A stretch of 48,726 nt of DNA from Chitinophagales bacterium (GTDB taxonomy: Bacteria; Bacteroidota; Bacteroidia; Chitinophagales; Chitinophagaceae), in the NCBI GenBank assembly GCA_013298665.1, contig JAAFIK010000035.1, positions 1 to 48,726 of the forward strand, written 5' to 3'. This document shows, piece after piece, positions 35,443-44,164 of the stretch. Position 1 is the first letter of the stretch. The number at the start of each line of letters is the position of its first letter. Made by a program: the position numbers and the translations under genes. The notes beneath the pieces are model-generated. The model was not told the DNA's origin and ran no database searches. It worked only from the letters and a program-made list of their open reading frames with translations.

Positions 35443-37008
35443 TTATTGCAATACGGTAAGTGTAACCCCATTGTCTACAGTCAGACTTGCACCGGGACTT
35501 ACCGTTAATGTTCGTACAGTAGTACTCGCATTAACGACAACGGCACCACTGTCGATAATGACGTCTGTAAAATTATCCGGCACTTTGCCGCAACTCCAGT
35601 TGCCGGGGTTTTCCCAGTTCGTACTGATGGCACCTGTCCAGGAATTGGAGAACTTAAGGATAAATTCGCGGCTGTAAGTATTGGAATTTGACAAACAGCG
35701 AAATTTATGGCCGGTGGCGCTGCTGGCCATATTGGTGAGTTGCAGTGTGCGGGTAAAGACGCCGGAAAAGTTGGCATTGTTGGTAAGACTTACATAGCCA
35801 CTGCCCGTATTTCTTTGCCAGACATAAGAAATGGCACCGTTGATGTTTGATGTCATACTGGTGTTTGCCCCATCACACATAATGGTATAGTCGAATGGCC
35901 CCACCTTACGTACCTGGTAGCTTCCGGCGGCAAGATAGATAATCCCCTGGCGGTTGACGGCTATACCCGAAACAGAACCTATGGTGGCACTGGTGGCCAG
36001 TCCCCAGTTGCCATCACTGCCAAAAAAGCCATTGCCGGCCACAGTACTGATCAGTCCGGCAGCATTTACTTTCCGGATGCGGTTGTTCTGGTAGTCGGCA
36101 ATAAAGAGGTTGCCGCTGGTATCAAAAGCCAGGCTGGAAGGGTAATAAATCCGGGCCTGGGTGGCCGGGCCATTATCCCCCGTATACCCACCCGTACCCG
36201 TACCCGCAAAAGTGGTGATGATACCATTCAGGTCTATTTTACGAACCCGGTGATTATCCTGGTCGGCAAAATAAATATTACCCTGCCGGTCGAGTGCAAT
36301 GCCATAGGGTTTGTTGACCAGTGCAGCGGTAGCCGATCCGTTATCTCCCGCAAAACCAGCCGTTCCGTTTCCGGCAAGGGTAGAGATGATACCACTGGTA
36401 TTCACTTTACGGATGGCATTATTGTAAGTATCGCTGATAAAAAGATTACCGGCTGAATCAACGGCAACGCCGGCCGGCCAGTATAGCCGTGCATCCGTAG
36501 CAGGTCCGCCATCACCTGCAAGGCCACTATAGCCATTTCCGGCAACGGTGGTAATGGTACCATTCAGGTCTATTTTACGGATGCGGCCATTATCCCGGTC
36601 GGCAAAAAACAGGTTGCCTGCCGTATCAAAAGCTATATTGTATGCACCGCCGATGAGTGCCTGTGTGGCCGGACCGCCATCGCCACTAAAGCCCCCGCTT
36701 TCGTTGGGCGGAATGGTGGTGCCTGCAATGGTAGTGATGATATTGGTGCTGACTGTTACTTTCCTGATTCTTGCGCCATCGCCAATATATACATTGCCCT
36801 GTTTGTCAACGGCCAGTCCCCGGGGACTGAATAGCCGGGCATCAATCGCCGGACCGCCATCACCGCCAAAACAACAACTGCCACCTCCCGCAAAGGGAGT
36901 AATGTATTGCGGGTGAGCAGTCAATACACACAAGAGCAATAAACCAATAAAAGAAAAGCGGAATAGCCTGGCACTTATACAACCGGGGTGCGGGTGGAGT
37001 CTGGTCAT
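35443..37008 (-). CDS. Secreted NHL-repeat beta-propeller protein
   Basis: A 521-aa exported protein of unknown role. A long N-terminus with a hydrophobic segment (FIGLLLLCVLTA) acts as a signal peptide. Six NHL-type repeats of about 56 residues follow (about 35-360), each built as GDGGPATxA, then xxVAVDSAGNLFIxD, then RIRKVxxxGxIxTxAG, and together forming a beta-propeller. The C-terminal part (about 370-521) is a PKD/Ig-like stretch followed by a WENPGNWSCGKVPD segment typical of secreted Bacteroidota proteins. It ends LTVDNGVTLTVLQ with no clear T9SS sorting domain, so it may be exported only to the periplasm, or be a C-terminally shortened relative of T9SS proteins. Confidence 0.85.
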   Translation of the reverse strand: MTRLHPHPGCISARLFRFSFIGLLLLCVLTAHPQYITPFAGGGSCCFGGDGGPAIDARLFSPRGLAVDKQGNVYIGDGARIRKVTVSTNIITTIAGTTIPPNESGGFSGDGGPATQALIGGAYNIAFDTAGNLFFADRDNGRIRKIDLNGTITTVAGNGYSGLAGDGGPATDARLYWPAGVAVDSAGNLFISDTYNNAIRKVNTSGIISTLAGNGTAGFAGDNGSATAALVNKPYGIALDRQGNIYFADQDNHRVRKIDLNGIITTFAGTGTGGYTGDNGPATQARIYYPSSLAFDTSGNLFIADYQNNRIRKVNAAGLISTVAGNGFFGSDGNWGLATSATIGSVSGIAVNRQGIIYLAAGSYQVRKVGPFDYTIMCDGANTSMTSNINGAISYVWQRNTGSGYVSLTNNANFSGVFTRTLQLTNMASSATGHKFRCLSNSNTYSREFILKFSNSWTGAISTNWENPGNWSCGKVPDNFTDVIIDSGAVVVNASTTVRTLTVSPGASLTVDNGVTLTVLQ

Positions 37009-37031
37009 GACAATATGTTATTTACAGGGTA

Positions 37032-37039
37032 TAAAGATA
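37032..37039 (-). promoter_or_regulatory. Bacteroidota -7 box (TATCTTTA)
   Basis: TATCTTTA on the minus strand, one mismatch from consensus, lies 23 bases before the NHL protein ATG. Confidence 0.4.
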
Positions 37040-37111
37040 TAAAAAGTCGTTAGCTTTTGCCTTCCGGAAAGAGCAAAGCCATACGCCCACCCACCTTCAA
37101 ATGAAGTACAT

Positions 37112-39952
37112 TTATTTACTCAGGTGCATACTTCTTTCCTTATACAGTTGCCTGAAATAAGGATCGCGGAGGTCTTTGATAAAACGGATGGCCTCCCCTG
37201 TACTCTTCATTTCCGGACCGAGTTCCTTGTTGACCCCCGGAAATTTGTTGAAGGAGAACACAGGCTCCTTGATGGCAAAACCGGTAAGTTTTTTCTCAAA
37301 AACAAAGTCCCTCAGCTTCGCCACACCCAGCATTATTTTTGTTGCAATGTTGAGATAAGGTATCTGGTAAGCCTTCGCAATAAACGGCGTGGTACGGCTG
37401 GCCCTGGGGTTGGCTTCAATCACAAATACATTACCGGCTTTGATCGCAAACTGGATGTTGATGAGTCCGCGGATATTGAGTGCGCGGGCTATTTTTTCGG
37501 CGTATTCCTCCATGGTTTGTACAATCAGCGGTGTGAGGTTGAACTGCGGCAGCACCGCATTGCTGTCACCGCTGTGGATACCCGCGGGTTCAATATGTTC
37601 CATCACACCCATTACGTGAAAGTCATCCCCGTCAAATATGGCATCGATCTCCGCTTCCTGGCAGCGGTCGAGAAAATGATCGATGAGTATTTTATTGCCC
37701 GGCAGGTGTTTCAGCAGGCTCAGTACCCCCTTTTCAAGTTCTTCATCATTCAGTACAATGCGCATACGCTGCCCGCCAAGCACATAGCTGGGGCGCACGA
37801 GTACGGGATAGCCCACCTGCTGCGCCACTTCAATGGCCTCATCAGTATTGTAGGCTGTACCGTAGCGGGGATAGGGAATATCCAATGCTTTCAGCCGGTC
37901 GCTGAAGCGGCCACGGTCTTCCGCAATATCCATATTGTCAAAACTGGTACCGATAATCCTGATGCCCTTTTCGTGCAGGCGTTTGGCCAGTTTGAGTGCC
38001 GTTTGTCCACCCAACTGTACAATCACCCCTTCCGGTTGTTCATACTCCACGATCTCCCAAAGGTGTTCCCAGAATACCGGTTCAAAGTACAACTTATCGG
38101 CAATGTCAAAATCTGTGGATACTGTTTCGGGGTTGCAGTTGACCATAATCGCTTCATAGCCCGCTTCTTTGATGGCGAGCAGACCATGTACACAGCAGTA
38201 ATCAAACTCGATGCCCTGGCCAATACGGTTGGGGCCCGAGCCCAGTACGATCACTTTTTTCCGGTCAGACCGTTTCGACTCATTGGTATTGAGTATGCCC
38301 TGCAGGGGTTTATTTTCAAAAGTAGAATAGAAATAAGGGGTTTGGGCAGCAAACTCAGCACTGCAGGTATCCACCATTTTAAATACCCGGGTAAGCCCCA
38401 TGGCTTTACGCCGTTCATACACCGCTTCTGCATCAGTATCCTTCATAATGCGGGTAATCTGTTCATCGCTGAATCCCAGGAACTTGGCTTCTTCCAGCAC
38501 ATCATCCGGCAGTGAGGCCAGGTCGTAAAGGGCGATCTTATTTTCACAATCACAGATCTTTTGTATCTGGTAAATAAACCAGCGGTCTATGCCTGTGCTT
38601 TCGCAGATGCGTTTAATGCTTGCACCAGCCATGAGTGCGTCTTTAATGCGGAAGATGCGGTCCCATTTCGGGGTTTTGATGTACTCGATCAGCTCATCCG
38701 CATGCATCAGGCTTTTGCCGTAATAGCCCAGCCCTACCGCTTCATTTTCCAGGCTCTGGCAGGCTTTCTGTATCGCTTCGGCAAAGCTGCGCCCGATGGC
38801 CATCACTTCACCCACGCTCTTCATCTGCAGCCCCAGGGTGTCGTTGGCGCCTTTAAATTTATCAAAGTTCCACCGGGGTATTTTTACAATGACATAATCC
38901 AGGGCGGGTTCAAAATAAGCTGAAGTCGATTGGGTAATCTGGTTGCTCAGCTCATCAAGCGAGTAGCCCAGGGCCAGTTTTGCTGCGATTTTGGCAATAG
39001 GGTAACCGGTGGCTTTACTGGCCAGTGCAGAGGAGCGGCTTACGCGCGGGTTGATTTCAATGGCAATCAACTCCTCCGTTTGCGGATTGAGTGAAAACTG
39101 TACATTACAACCGCCGGCAAAGTTGCCCAGGTCGCGCATCATGGCAATTGCTGTATTGCGCATGAGCTGCATGGCGGTATCGCTCAGTGTCATGGCCGGA
39201 GCCACCGTAATACTGTCGCCCGTATGGATACCCATCGGATCAAAATTCTCTACGGTACAGATGATCACAACATTGTCTTTCGAATCGCGCAGGAGCTCCA
39301 GCTCAAATTCTTTCCAGCCCAGCACGGCTTTTTCCACGAGTACCTCGTGTATAGGCGAGGCGGTAAGTCCGTTATTCAATGCTTCATCGAGGTCTTCCTT
39401 GCTGTGTACAAAACCGCCGCCGGTACCACCCAGCGTAAACGAGGGGCGGATGACCAATGGAAAACCAATTTCCTGTGCAAATTCCTTGCCCTCAAGAAAG
39501 GAGTTAGCCGTTCTGGCGGGTGCAACAGCTACACCCATACGGATCATCCACTGGCGAAACTGCTCCCGGTCTTCGGCTTTGTCGATCGCCTTGATGTCTA
39601 CACCAATCAGGCGTATGTTGAATTTTTCCCAGATACCCAGTTCATCTGCCTCCTTGCAAAGGTTCAGTGCCGTTTGGCCACCCATGGTAGGCAGCACCGC
39701 GTCTATTTCATTTTCTTCCAGTATCTGCTCAATACTTTCCACGGTAAGGGGGAGCAGGTAAACCCGGTCGGCCATCATCGGATCGGTCATGATGGTAGCG
39801 GGGTTGCTGTTGATCAGGATCACTTTTACCCCTTCCTCACGCAGGCTGCGGGCGGCCTGTGTGCCGCTGTAATCAAATTCGCAGGCCTGCCCGATGATGA
39901 TGGGGCCGGATCCGATAATCAATACTGTTTGAATGGAAGAATCTTTTGGCAT
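37112..39952 (-). CDS. carB: Carbamoyl-phosphate synthase large subunit (short form)
   Basis: CarB makes carbamoyl phosphate from bicarbonate, ammonia and two ATP for arginine and pyrimidine synthesis. The 946-aa protein starts MPKDSSIQTVLIIGSGPIII. It has two homologous ATP-grasp halves: the first with GEVMAIGRSFAEAIQKA after it, the second beginning VIVLGSGPNRIGQGIEFDYC. It ends soon after the second half (LGPEMKSTGEAIRFIKDLRD...). The C-terminal MGS-like allosteric domain of E. coli CarB (about 130 residues) is absent, as in other Bacteroidota, so UMP/ornithine control through that domain is not expected. The frame is open to 40075, but the -7 box at 39979 favours the ATG at 39952. carA is not adjacent. 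Confidence 0.97.
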   Translation of the reverse strand: MPKDSSIQTVLIIGSGPIIIGQACEFDYSGTQAARSLREEGVKVILINSNPATIMTDPMMADRVYLLPLTVESIEQILEENEIDAVLPTMGGQTALNLCKEADELGIWEKFNIRLIGVDIKAIDKAEDREQFRQWMIRMGVAVAPARTANSFLEGKEFAQEIGFPLVIRPSFTLGGTGGGFVHSKEDLDEALNNGLTASPIHEVLVEKAVLGWKEFELELLRDSKDNVVIICTVENFDPMGIHTGDSITVAPAMTLSDTAMQLMRNTAIAMMRDLGNFAGGCNVQFSLNPQTEELIAIEINPRVSRSSALASKATGYPIAKIAAKLALGYSLDELSNQITQSTSAYFEPALDYVIVKIPRWNFDKFKGANDTLGLQMKSVGEVMAIGRSFAEAIQKACQSLENEAVGLGYYGKSLMHADELIEYIKTPKWDRIFRIKDALMAGASIKRICESTGIDRWFIYQIQKICDCENKIALYDLASLPDDVLEEAKFLGFSDEQITRIMKDTDAEAVYERRKAMGLTRVFKMVDTCSAEFAAQTPYFYSTFENKPLQGILNTNESKRSDRKKVIVLGSGPNRIGQGIEFDYCCVHGLLAIKEAGYEAIMVNCNPETVSTDFDIADKLYFEPVFWEHLWEIVEYEQPEGVIVQLGGQTALKLAKRLHEKGIRIIGTSFDNMDIAEDRGRFSDRLKALDIPYPRYGTAYNTDEAIEVAQQVGYPVLVRPSYVLGGQRMRIVLNDEELEKGVLSLLKHLPGNKILIDHFLDRCQEAEIDAIFDGDDFHVMGVMEHIEPAGIHSGDSNAVLPQFNLTPLIVQTMEEYAEKIARALNIRGLINIQFAIKAGNVFVIEANPRASRTTPFIAKAYQIPYLNIATKIMLGVAKLRDFVFEKKLTGFAIKEPVFSFNKFPGVNKELGPEMKSTGEAIRFIKDLRDPYFRQLYKERSMHLSK

Positions 39953-39978
39953 ATGATGGTTGCCATTTGAAAGGCGTG

Positions 39979-39986
39979 CAAAAGTA
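39979..39986 (-). promoter_or_regulatory. carB -7 box (TACTTTTG)
   Basis: TACTTTTG on the minus strand matches TAnnTTTG exactly, 26 bases before the ATG at 39952. Confidence 0.55.
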
Positions 39987-40147
39987 CGGCAGCCAGACCA
40001 GAAAATAAAATGAAGCGCTATTTTCCCGCCCGTTTGATGAAGATTAGTAGTAATCTCCCAAAAATGCAGCTCCAAACTGCTTTTGCCAGGTATTGGTTTC
40101 CCGCAGGGCGATAAGCCCTTAAACAGGCAGCCTAAAGCAAAACAGGA

Positions 40148-40690
40148 TCAACGCATCCTGCGGTATATAATATCCGACCGGAGTACATACTTGTTGCCAA
40201 CTGTAACCACTGTACCGGTATGTTCCAGGTGATGGGGAAAGATGACGGCTGTGCCCGTTTGGGGTCTGATCAACATGTCATCAAAGCTCGTTTCCCCGCC
40301 TTCAAAATCGTCATTGCAATACACCAGTAAGGAATAAAAACTCCGCTCGCGGGTATTGATGGTAAAGGAGGCATCCCGGTGTTTGGGAAAGACCTGCCCC
40401 GTAAAATACTTATACAGCCTGAATTGTTCATTTACTCCGACAGGCATAAAATCCTGTGCAAAAGGGGGAGCATATTTTTTCAATTTCGCCCACACTACGC
40501 CCGCAAATGCCTTGTTGCTGAACAATACCCGGTTGGTCTGCCCAAAAGGCTTATCCCCATCTGGCATAGCCTTGGAAGCGTCGGCCAAACCACTAACCTC
40601 AACCTTACTGATCAGGCCGGTACAAATATCTTTTTCAAGAAAATCACTGATTGTCCAGATTGCCGTTGTGTGCTTGATCAGCTTCATCAT
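40148..40690 (-). CDS. 2-oxoglutarate/Fe(II)-dependent oxygenase (prolyl 4-hydroxylase-like)
   Basis: A 180-aa protein of the 2OG-Fe(II) oxygenase superfamily. With the start at 40690, the iron ligands are H104 and D106 (FPKHRDASF), and a distal His lies in PHHLEHTG (H157). R171 in YVLRSDIIY is the 2OG-binding Arg. The region between, YCNDDFEGGETSF, is the usual core strand. It would hydroxylate a protein or small molecule, but the substrate is unknown. The frame could start at 40711. A -7-like box (TAACTTTA) ends directly before the ATG at 40690, and homology favours that start. Confidence 0.88.
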   Translation of the reverse strand: MMKLIKHTTAIWTISDFLEKDICTGLISKVEVSGLADASKAMPDGDKPFGQTNRVLFSNKAFAGVVWAKLKKYAPPFAQDFMPVGVNEQFRLYKYFTGQVFPKHRDASFTINTRERSFYSLLVYCNDDFEGGETSFDDMLIRPQTGTAVIFPHHLEHTGTVVTVGNKYVLRSDIIYRRMR

Positions 40691-40698
40691 TAAAGTTA
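40691..40698 (-). promoter_or_regulatory. -7-like box (TAACTTTA)
   Basis: TAACTTTA on the minus strand abuts the chosen ATG at 40690. One mismatch from consensus and the zero spacing make this a weak call. Confidence 0.3.
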
Positions 40699-40866
40699 CG
40701 CCAATGTGCATGATTTTTTTGATACCTGTACAGGATATACCAATGATCAGGGTATATCCTGTAGCTGCCGGTCGTGTTACCAGTCATTGTTTTTCCTCGT
40801 CCATAAGCCCTTACACCCCCTTTTTTCCTGCTGTAATTAAGGATGGGGCTCTTCTGAAGCGCTTAT

Positions 40867-40899
40867 ACAAAAGAGGCTACTCCTTTTGAGAGCAGCCTC
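40867..40899 (-). terminator. Rho-independent terminator after the S8 protease gene
   Basis: On the minus strand GAGGCTGCTC and GAGTAGCCTC form a 10-bp stem around a 7-base loop, followed by TTTTGT. It lies about 36 bp after the protease stop. Confidence 0.8.
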
Positions 40900-40934
40900 C
40901 GGCCGAAGCTTGATAAAAAAACGAAGATTGTACT

Positions 40935-43721
40935 TTACTGTAGTACTAAACGTTGGGTTTCGGTTTGTTCACCAATGGTAATTTTGATGAGGTATGTGCC
41001 CCTGGCAAATCCCGGCATTTGTAATACAAAACGGTTATTCCCGGTTACGAAAGCGCGGTTTTCGCCATAGACCAGTTCGTTGGCCATATCAAAAACCCCG
41101 ATAGTACCCCGACCACCGGCTTTTGCAGTAAAAGCCACTGTAAACTGCGCGATGGGACTGGGGTTCGGATATACTTTGATTGTGCCATCCTCTCCGTCCG
41201 ATCCGGCTGAAAGCTTAGCACCGCTGCAGTTTGTCCAAGCCCCTGCAGACATTGTGCTGATTGCCTGGTTGGTGCCGCTGCCGGTTGCCGGACGCCAGGT
41301 CAGTCTTGCCGTAGTGATCTGGCTGTTGCGCTCTGTAAAGAAATTAAAATTGCCGGGAGGCGCTAAAAAGGTTTTGGCGCTATTGGTAAAAGCGGTTTGC
41401 CCCTGTAACCGCGACATTGAGCCCGATACATTCAAGGTAACGCTTACCGCAAAGCCGTTGGGATTGCTGATAACCCACCTGCGTTCATTGCTGCTCTGGC
41501 ATTGTGGTGTAAGTGTAAGGTTTTGAATACCTGCATCGCGGATGTATTGTTCCAGCGCTTTATCGGCTTGCAAAAGGCCGAACCCGCTTGCAAAATCATA
41601 GCCCCTGCTGAACAAAGGATCTGCGGGATCGGTATTCTGTCCGTTTACATAAGGATTGTCCATATCCAGCGCCGTAGTGGTAAGGTAGTTTTTGATTTGC
41701 ACAGGGGTTAATGTTTTTTTGGAAGCCGACAGTAATAATGCCCCGGCTCCTGCAGCAGCGGGTACCGAACCTGAAGTACCAAAGAAAAACGGGAACTTCA
41801 GATTAGTGGGCAGGTTGCGTACGGTTACACCAAAGAAAGTGGTCTGTGCACCATCAGGTGCCGTAATTACAGGGTTCTGCCGAAACTCCGGCTGTGCAAA
41901 ACGGTTGCCAGAATAATCAAACAGTGTTGGGCTGCCACCCAGCGAAGAAGGGGTGACAAAAAGCGTGGAATCTGCCCGGAAAATAACACTGGGTGCTCCT
42001 ACATAGCCCACTATAGGACTCAGGGGCACAGGTGTAGTGGGTACAACGCCAGAGCCATCAGACGCCGGCCGCCCCGCAAAATCGGTATTCCAAAGCGCTG
42101 CCCCCGCCGGTGTATTGTACCAGGCCGATGCGGCTACCGAGATACAACTGCGGGCATTGTCACTGGCAACAATGGTGGGTGTATTGATGAACAGGTTGTT
42201 CCCAAACGAATTGGACAACGAAGTGCCATTGGTTTTATTGTACAATAGTTTTACCCGACCGGCAAGTGGTGTTGCAAAGGTTTCATCGTAAGGCTGGTAC
42301 AACGCCACATACACAACCGTATTGGAACCCGTAAAAGTTTTAAAAGATACATTAATGGCATCCCCGGGATTAAAGGGTTCGCTGAACGTAAGAAGTTGCA
42401 GATTACTGTTGTAAAACAGCAGGAACATATCGTTGCGACTTGATGGACAACCCGTGCAGTTGGATCCCCAGGGCTCATCCCACTGCAAAATGAAGTTTAG
42501 ATTTTTGACACCTGGAGAACCATCCAATACGATAGGCAAAACCGGAAAAAAGCTGTTGGGATCGGGATCGAAATTATGAAAATAACCCAATACACCGTCC
42601 AACTCGAAGAGATCCGCTGTAAAAGGCTTTTCATAAAACCGCCAGATCTGGTTGGACTCTCCGCTGCCAAAATTACCCGCTGCAGAAAAGATGGTAATCC
42701 CTTTGGCTACCAATGAGTCTATCACTTTTGTTGCAATATCATCCTGGTAAAAAGGGCTGATCAATCCGAATACATCATCTACAATAATCTGGCAACCACT
42801 GGCCGCCAATGCCCTGAAAGCAGCGGCCATAGCAATGGCCTGTCCATCAAACGGTGCATAAAAGGCCAGTTCTGCACCAGGTGATACATCATGAATAATT
42901 TCCGCAATGGCGCGCCCTTCATCGGCGATGCTGCCGACCCATTCGGTAGGTAAAGCATCCCTTACAATCTGCACGGGTTTGGTAAATCCATTGGGATTGC
43001 CCGGGCCTGGCAGTTCACCGGCGCTAATAGAAGCAGCCATCCCGCCCGCACGGTTAAAGCTGTTGGAGATGACACCTACTTTTACCCCTGACCCATTAAC
43101 CAACCGGTTTTGGCGCACCAGGTTGCTGTATTGTGCCACATCACTTTGTGCATTGATGGCACCACTGCTTACGGCGATCTCGGGCGAAGCCATGATGCGC
43201 TGCAACGCTGCAATGTTGTTGACCCGGGGCAGGGCTGCGAGTGGCAACCAGCCACAAAGTGCCTTATCGGAATGCAGGGCGATCTCAAAACCAACGGCCG
43301 TTAACCCGGCTGCTGCTATGTCACGCGATGCTGTTGAAGCGGCAAAAGCCGTTACCCGCACTTTACGGTTGGCAATTACAACCTGCTCTTTGTGCAACCC
43401 TTTCCGGGCATAATCCTCCCATACGGGATCCATGCCTTTTTTACCGGCTACAATTTCCGATACCATGCGGAGTACATCATCCATTTTTCCATTATCGGTT
43501 TTGTCCGGGCTGATCCTGCGCAGGTCGGCAGCAGTTTTGACAGTTGCCAATGCTGATGCGGCTTTTGCCCGGTCACTGTTGACCCGGATCGGCGCTCGTC
43601 CGAGTTCCTTAAACCTTTGACGCACCTCAGCAATGCCTTGTGCACCAGCGTCAGAAGACGCCATTACCAGGAGGAATATAGCACCCAATAATCTACCTGC
43701 TTTACGATTAAACTGTTTCAT
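40935..43721 (-). CDS. S8 (subtilisin-like) secreted peptidase with T9SS sorting domain, atypical active site
   Basis: A 928-aa secreted protein. Residues 1-28 are a signal peptide ending in AGAQ. The peptidase core starts near 208. GVKVGVISNSFN has N220 where the catalytic Asp (GVLSDS) is usual. ADEGRAIAEIIHDVSPGA (267-283) fills the second motif without a HGTHVAG. SAAGN350FG holds the oxyanion Asn, and FFGTS650GSVPAAAGAGAL holds the Ser nucleophile. An insert (about 365-515) separates the halves. A beta-rich module and a T9SS type A sorting domain (VYPNPSPIAQF to the end) follow. In relatives Asp is kept at 220, so activity is uncertain: it could be sedolisin-like, using Glu/Asp of the second motif, or an inactive homologue. 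It has a good terminator. Confidence 0.85.
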   Translation of the reverse strand: MKQFNRKAGRLLGAIFLLVMASSDAGAQGIAEVRQRFKELGRAPIRVNSDRAKAASALATVKTAADLRRISPDKTDNGKMDDVLRMVSEIVAGKKGMDPVWEDYARKGLHKEQVVIANRKVRVTAFAASTASRDIAAAGLTAVGFEIALHSDKALCGWLPLAALPRVNNIAALQRIMASPEIAVSSGAINAQSDVAQYSNLVRQNRLVNGSGVKVGVISNSFNRAGGMAASISAGELPGPGNPNGFTKPVQIVRDALPTEWVGSIADEGRAIAEIIHDVSPGAELAFYAPFDGQAIAMAAAFRALAASGCQIIVDDVFGLISPFYQDDIATKVIDSLVAKGITIFSAAGNFGSGESNQIWRFYEKPFTADLFELDGVLGYFHNFDPDPNSFFPVLPIVLDGSPGVKNLNFILQWDEPWGSNCTGCPSSRNDMFLLFYNSNLQLLTFSEPFNPGDAINVSFKTFTGSNTVVYVALYQPYDETFATPLAGRVKLLYNKTNGTSLSNSFGNNLFINTPTIVASDNARSCISVAASAWYNTPAGAALWNTDFAGRPASDGSGVVPTTPVPLSPIVGYVGAPSVIFRADSTLFVTPSSLGGSPTLFDYSGNRFAQPEFRQNPVITAPDGAQTTFFGVTVRNLPTNLKFPFFFGTSGSVPAAAGAGALLLSASKKTLTPVQIKNYLTTTALDMDNPYVNGQNTDPADPLFSRGYDFASGFGLLQADKALEQYIRDAGIQNLTLTPQCQSSNERRWVISNPNGFAVSVTLNVSGSMSRLQGQTAFTNSAKTFLAPPGNFNFFTERNSQITTARLTWRPATGSGTNQAISTMSAGAWTNCSGAKLSAGSDGEDGTIKVYPNPSPIAQFTVAFTAKAGGRGTIGVFDMANELVYGENRAFVTGNNRFVLQMPGFARGTYLIKITIGEQTETQRLVLQ

Positions 43722-44164
43722 ACTTGTGTATTGTATTTGTGAAAATGGAGATAAACTTAGTTCGCTTACAGATAAGGCGATATACCACTTTGGGTATTTT
43801 GTACGGCAGCCAGCTGATTTCTTCCCGCTCCGGGGTTTTTACTTCCGGGAAATTTCAATAGCTTAGCCAAATAATCTTTTTGCAGAACTATACCAACGCC
43901 GTTTCAAAAAATTGATACAGGCGACAGGTGTACAATGCATGAAAAAACTGCAATAGTTTAAACCCGGATTTTGCAGTAGAAAGCGTTATGAAAGTCGAAA
44001 GTCCAATAAAGACGGGTGTTCCCACAAGATTTTTCTTTGAAAGCGTAGTAATTCCTGCGATGAGAAGAAAAATCGGGGAAATACCCGTGTTTGCAGGAAT
44101 TTCGGCTTGCAATAGATTTTCTATTGCAAACTCCGGGTTAAATACAATTTAATCAAACTGCCAA
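43722..44164. other. Intergenic region between protease and histidine kinase genes
   Basis: No gene is supported in these 443 bases. The right half carries nested inverted repeats (43951-44148) and a perfect 10-bp hairpin at 44107-44129, next to the histidine kinase start. Confidence 0.55.
43951..44148. repeat. Nested inverted repeats upstream of the LytS-like gene
   Basis: The reverse complement of 43951-43983 matches 44117-44148 imperfectly (roughly 80% over 30 bases, core CCGGGTT). Inside are AATTCCTGC (44050-44058) and GCAGGAATT (44093-44101), and a perfect hairpin TTGCAATAGA/TCTATTGCAA (44107-44116, 44120-44129). AAACTGC occurs just outside both ends (43945 and 44155). The function is unknown. 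Confidence 0.5.

Noticed and set aside
37124..38515. A 463-codon open frame on the plus strand inside carB
   Set aside because: It is antisense to a strongly conserved carB with full-length homology, has no promoter, and its translation resembles no family. It is a by-product of carB codon use.
43888..44112. A 74-codon minus-strand frame with two hydrophobic stretches
   Set aside because: It lies within the nested inverted repeats and lacks a promoter or family match. I could not separate it from chance, so it is not called as a gene.
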